NCBI GenBank assembly: GCA_023957975.1
Contig: JAMLGM010000004.1
Coordinates: 1 to 64,000 of the forward strand
Origin: Microthrixaceae bacterium
GTDB lineage: Bacteria; Actinomycetota; Acidimicrobiia; Acidimicrobiales; Microtrichaceae
DNA: 64,000 nt
Direction of reading: 5' to 3'
Under the pieces are notes generated by a model, which saw nothing but the letters and a program-made list of their open reading frames with translations, had not been told where the DNA came from and ran no database searches. Made by a program: the position numbers and the translations under genes. Below are positions 61,961 to 64,000 of the stretch, in pieces (the stretch's first letter is position 1; every line of letters begins with the position of its first letter).

Positions 61961-62851
61961 ATGAGTCTGCCTACTGCTCGCTTCGGACGGGTCATCACCG
62001 CGATGGTCACACCGTTCGACGACTCCGGAGCCCTCGATCTCGATGCTGCGGCCAACCTGGCTGCGTGGCTCGTCGACAACGGAAGCGACGGGCTGGTCCT
62101 CGCCGGAACGACCGGTGAAAGCCCCGTCCTCAGCGATTCCGAGGAGGTGGCCCTCGCCAAGGCGGTGCGTGCCGCGGTCGACGTGCCCTTGTTGTTGGGA
62201 ACCGGATCGAACGACACGAATTATGCGGTTGAGGCCACCCGGCGCGCGGCCGGTCTGGGCGTCGACGGGGTGCTCGTCGTGAGCCCCTACTACAACCGCC
62301 CGCCCCAATCCGGCCTCGACCACTATTTCCGGTCGGTGGCGGCGGCGACGGATCTGCCGGTGTTGCTCTACGACGTTCCGACGCGCACGGGCCGAAAGGT
62401 GGCGACCGCCACAATGCTGCGTCTCGCCCACGAGGTCGACAACATCGTCGGGCTCAAAGACGCGGCGGGAAACCCGGCCGAGACGGCTCGCCTGATGCGC
62501 GACGCGCCCGACGATTTCGAGCTGTATTCGGGCGACGATGCCCTCACGTTGCCGTTGCTGGCGATCGGCGCGGTCGGTGCGGTGAGCGTTGCGAGCCATT
62601 GGGCCGGCCGCCAGATCGGCGAAATGATCGCCGCGTTCCTGCGCGGCGACCACGGCGAGGCCATCCGCATCAACGGCGGGCTGATCGAGAGTTACGAGTT
62701 CGCGGGTTCCGACGACGCGCCGAATCCGATGCCGTCCAAAGCGATCCTGCGGGTGCTCGGGATCAAGGTCGGCAATTGTCGTGCGCCGCTGTCGTTTGCT
62801 CCCGACTGGCTTGAGCCCCGCGCTCGAGAGGTGCTCTCAGCGTTGGCCTGA
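61961..62851 (+). CDS. dapA: 4-hydroxy-tetrahydrodipicolinate synthase
   Basis: A 296-residue aldolase-type enzyme condensing pyruvate and aspartate semialdehyde, first step of the lysine/diaminopimelate branch. GTTGESPVLSDSE, the Tyr in SPYYNRPPQSGLDHYF, and the Schiff-base Lys in VGLKDAAGNP are visible. Length is normal. It stands just before RNase J, a common actinobacterial order. Confidence 0.97.
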   Translation: MSLPTARFGRVITAMVTPFDDSGALDLDAAANLAAWLVDNGSDGLVLAGTTGESPVLSDSEEVALAKAVRAAVDVPLLLGTGSNDTNYAVEATRRAAGLGVDGVLVVSPYYNRPPQSGLDHYFRSVAAATDLPVLLYDVPTRTGRKVATATMLRLAHEVDNIVGLKDAAGNPAETARLMRDAPDDFELYSGDDALTLPLLAIGAVGAVSVASHWAGRQIGEMIAAFLRGDHGEAIRINGGLIESYEFAGSDDAPNPMPSKAILRVLGIKVGNCRAPLSFAPDWLEPRAREVLSALA

Positions 62852-62922
62852 GCAGCGTCCATCTATCCGACCTCCCATCTCGTTGGCCTGCGCCAACCCC
62901 ATCGAAAGCTCAACCTGACTCA

Positions 62923-64000
62923 ATGGCTTCTTCGGACGTTCGTATTACGTTCCTCGGCGGACTCGGCGAAATCGGTCGCAACTGTGCGGCAATCGAGATC
63001 GACTCTCGCATCATGTTGCTCGATTGCGGGCTCATGTTTCCCGACACCGACATGTTGGGCATCGACGTCGTGTTGCCCGATTTCACGTGGTTGCGTGAAC
63101 GGGCCGACGACATCGAGGGGTGCATCCTCACCCACGGCCACGAGGACCATGTCGGAGCGTTGAGCTATGCGTTGCGCGAGTTCAGCTTTCCGATCATCGG
63201 TTCGGAGTTCACCCTCGGCTTGGCGCGTGGCCGAATCGAGGAGGCGGGCCTGTTGAAGCGCACCGATCTCGTCGTGGTGCGCGACAACGAGCGGCGAACG
63301 TTTGGCCCGTTCGACTGCGAGTTCCTTCCGACGACTCACTCGGTGCCGCACGCGTTCGCCACGGTGTTTCACACGCCACAGGGTGCGATCGTGCACTCCG
63401 GCGACTTCAAGATCGACCTGACCCCGGTCGACGGCAGGCTCGCAGATCTCGCTCGCATCGGTGGCATCGCGAGCGGTGACGGGATCCGGCTGTTGCTGAG
63501 CGATTCCACCAACGCCGAGGAGCACGGCCATTCGCGTTCGGAGACCGCGGTCGGTGGGGTGCTGTATGACCTGATGCACCAACACCACGGCCGCCGCATC
63601 ATCACGGCGTGTTTCGCGTCGCATATTCACCGGGTGCAACAGCTCGCCGACGCGGCACAGTCGTTCGGACGGGTCATCGTGCCGCTCGGGCGTTCGATGC
63701 GCCGCAACATTTCCATGGCACGGGAACTCGGCATTCTCAACATTCCCGACCACGCGCTCGGCGACATCGAAAACATCAACGACTACGAGGACGGCAAGGT
63801 CTGTGTCGTGTGCACCGGCAGCCAGGGCGAGCCGATGTCGGCCCTCGCCCTGTTGGGCACCGACGACAACCGTTGGCTGAAGGTCACCTCGAACGACACG
63901 GTGATCCTGTCCTCGCACCCGATTCCCGGCAACGAGTCGGCGGTGTCGCGGGTGATCGACAACCTGATTCGAACCGGCGCTCAGGTGGTGCACTCGGGGA
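62923..64000 (+). CDS. rnj: Ribonuclease J (partial, runs off the window)
   Basis: The first 359 residues of a metallo-beta-lactamase/beta-CASP ribonuclease (5'-3' exonuclease and endonuclease). It begins VRITFLGGLGEIGRNCAAIE; the metal motif is THGHEDHVGAL, followed by HSVPHAFA, HSGDFKID and the beta-CASP start with VCTGSQGEPMSAL. The full protein is usually about 555 residues, so about 200 lie outside. ATG at 62923 chosen by homologue N-termini. Confidence 0.96.
   Translation, partial: MASSDVRITFLGGLGEIGRNCAAIEIDSRIMLLDCGLMFPDTDMLGIDVVLPDFTWLRERADDIEGCILTHGHEDHVGALSYALREFSFPIIGSEFTLGLARGRIEEAGLLKRTDLVVVRDNERRTFGPFDCEFLPTTHSVPHAFATVFHTPQGAIVHSGDFKIDLTPVDGRLADLARIGGIASGDGIRLLLSDSTNAEEHGHSRSETAVGGVLYDLMHQHHGRRIITACFASHIHRVQQLADAAQSFGRVIVPLGRSMRRNISMARELGILNIPDHALGDIENINDYEDGKVCVVCTGSQGEPMSALALLGTDDNRWLKVTSNDTVILSSHPIPGNESAVSRVIDNLIRTGAQVVHSG

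Overview
The window is a high-GC, densely packed bacterial chromosome segment, most probably from an actinomycete. The evidence is the gene order tlyA-nadK-recN-steA-steB ... pyrG-nudix-xerD ... scpA-scpB-rluB-cmk, which from memory follows the Mycobacterium tuberculosis Rv1694-Rv1712 block. Other pointers are DUF222/HNH and SteA/SteB proteins, many GTG starts and many promoters that look leaderless. I lean towards the class Acidimicrobiia, but that is an inference that the sequence alone does not prove.

Layout. 1-536: 3' end of a 23S rRNA gene, a 5S gene and a long hairpin terminator. 648-5191: a TPR protein, class I fructose-bisphosphate aldolase, a NagD-like phosphatase, TlyA and NAD kinase. 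5307-18791: RecN, the cytokinesis pair SteA/SteB, an envelope-glycan module (MurJ-like flippase, GT4 glycosyltransferase, a phosphatase-like membrane protein and an MraY/WecA-like transferase), then CTP synthase, Nudix hydrolase, XerD and an HD protein. 18833-24025: an acyltransferase-3 membrane protein, an ECF sigma factor with a partner membrane protein, TrmB, a small membrane protein and TrpS. 24092-30763: ScpA/ScpB, RluB, an aromatic amino acid set (chorismate mutase, TyrA, AroA), Cmk and a PlsC-type acyltransferase. 30809-33826 (minus strand): IspH, a small membrane protein and a carotenoid oxygenase. 33998-36389: a lipoprotein and a DUF222/HNH protein. 36730-46081: the translation cluster rimP-nusA-ylxR-infB-rbfA-truB-ribF-hydrolase-rpsO. 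46234-54428: a membrane HD-GYP protein, PNPase, an M16 protease, an HtrA-like lipoprotein and DapB. 54564-62851: an accessory stretch with a DedA-like protein, a MITE-like element, SURF1, two TetR regulators, a diiron protein, a gene split by an IS630 element, an unknown gene and DapA. RNase J runs off the right end.

The most unusual signals are these. (1) ylxR appears to start at an AUA codon placed in an ATAA overlap with the nusA stop, behind a strong Shine-Dalgarno. (2) An intact IS630-family element sits inside a secreted or membrane Excalibur-like gene; removing it with one TA restores an open frame exactly. (3) Three identical 50-bp perfect palindromes lie after genes at 54504, 58886 and 61112. 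(4) Short tandem duplications (10-30 bp) are frequent, both in-frame inside genes and just after stop codons. (5) About twenty start codons have a TAnnnT box 6-10 nt upstream and no Shine-Dalgarno, which suggests pervasive leaderless transcription; in three cases the stop codon TAG of the upstream gene forms part of the box. No CRISPR array, prophage, tRNA gene or defence island was recognised.
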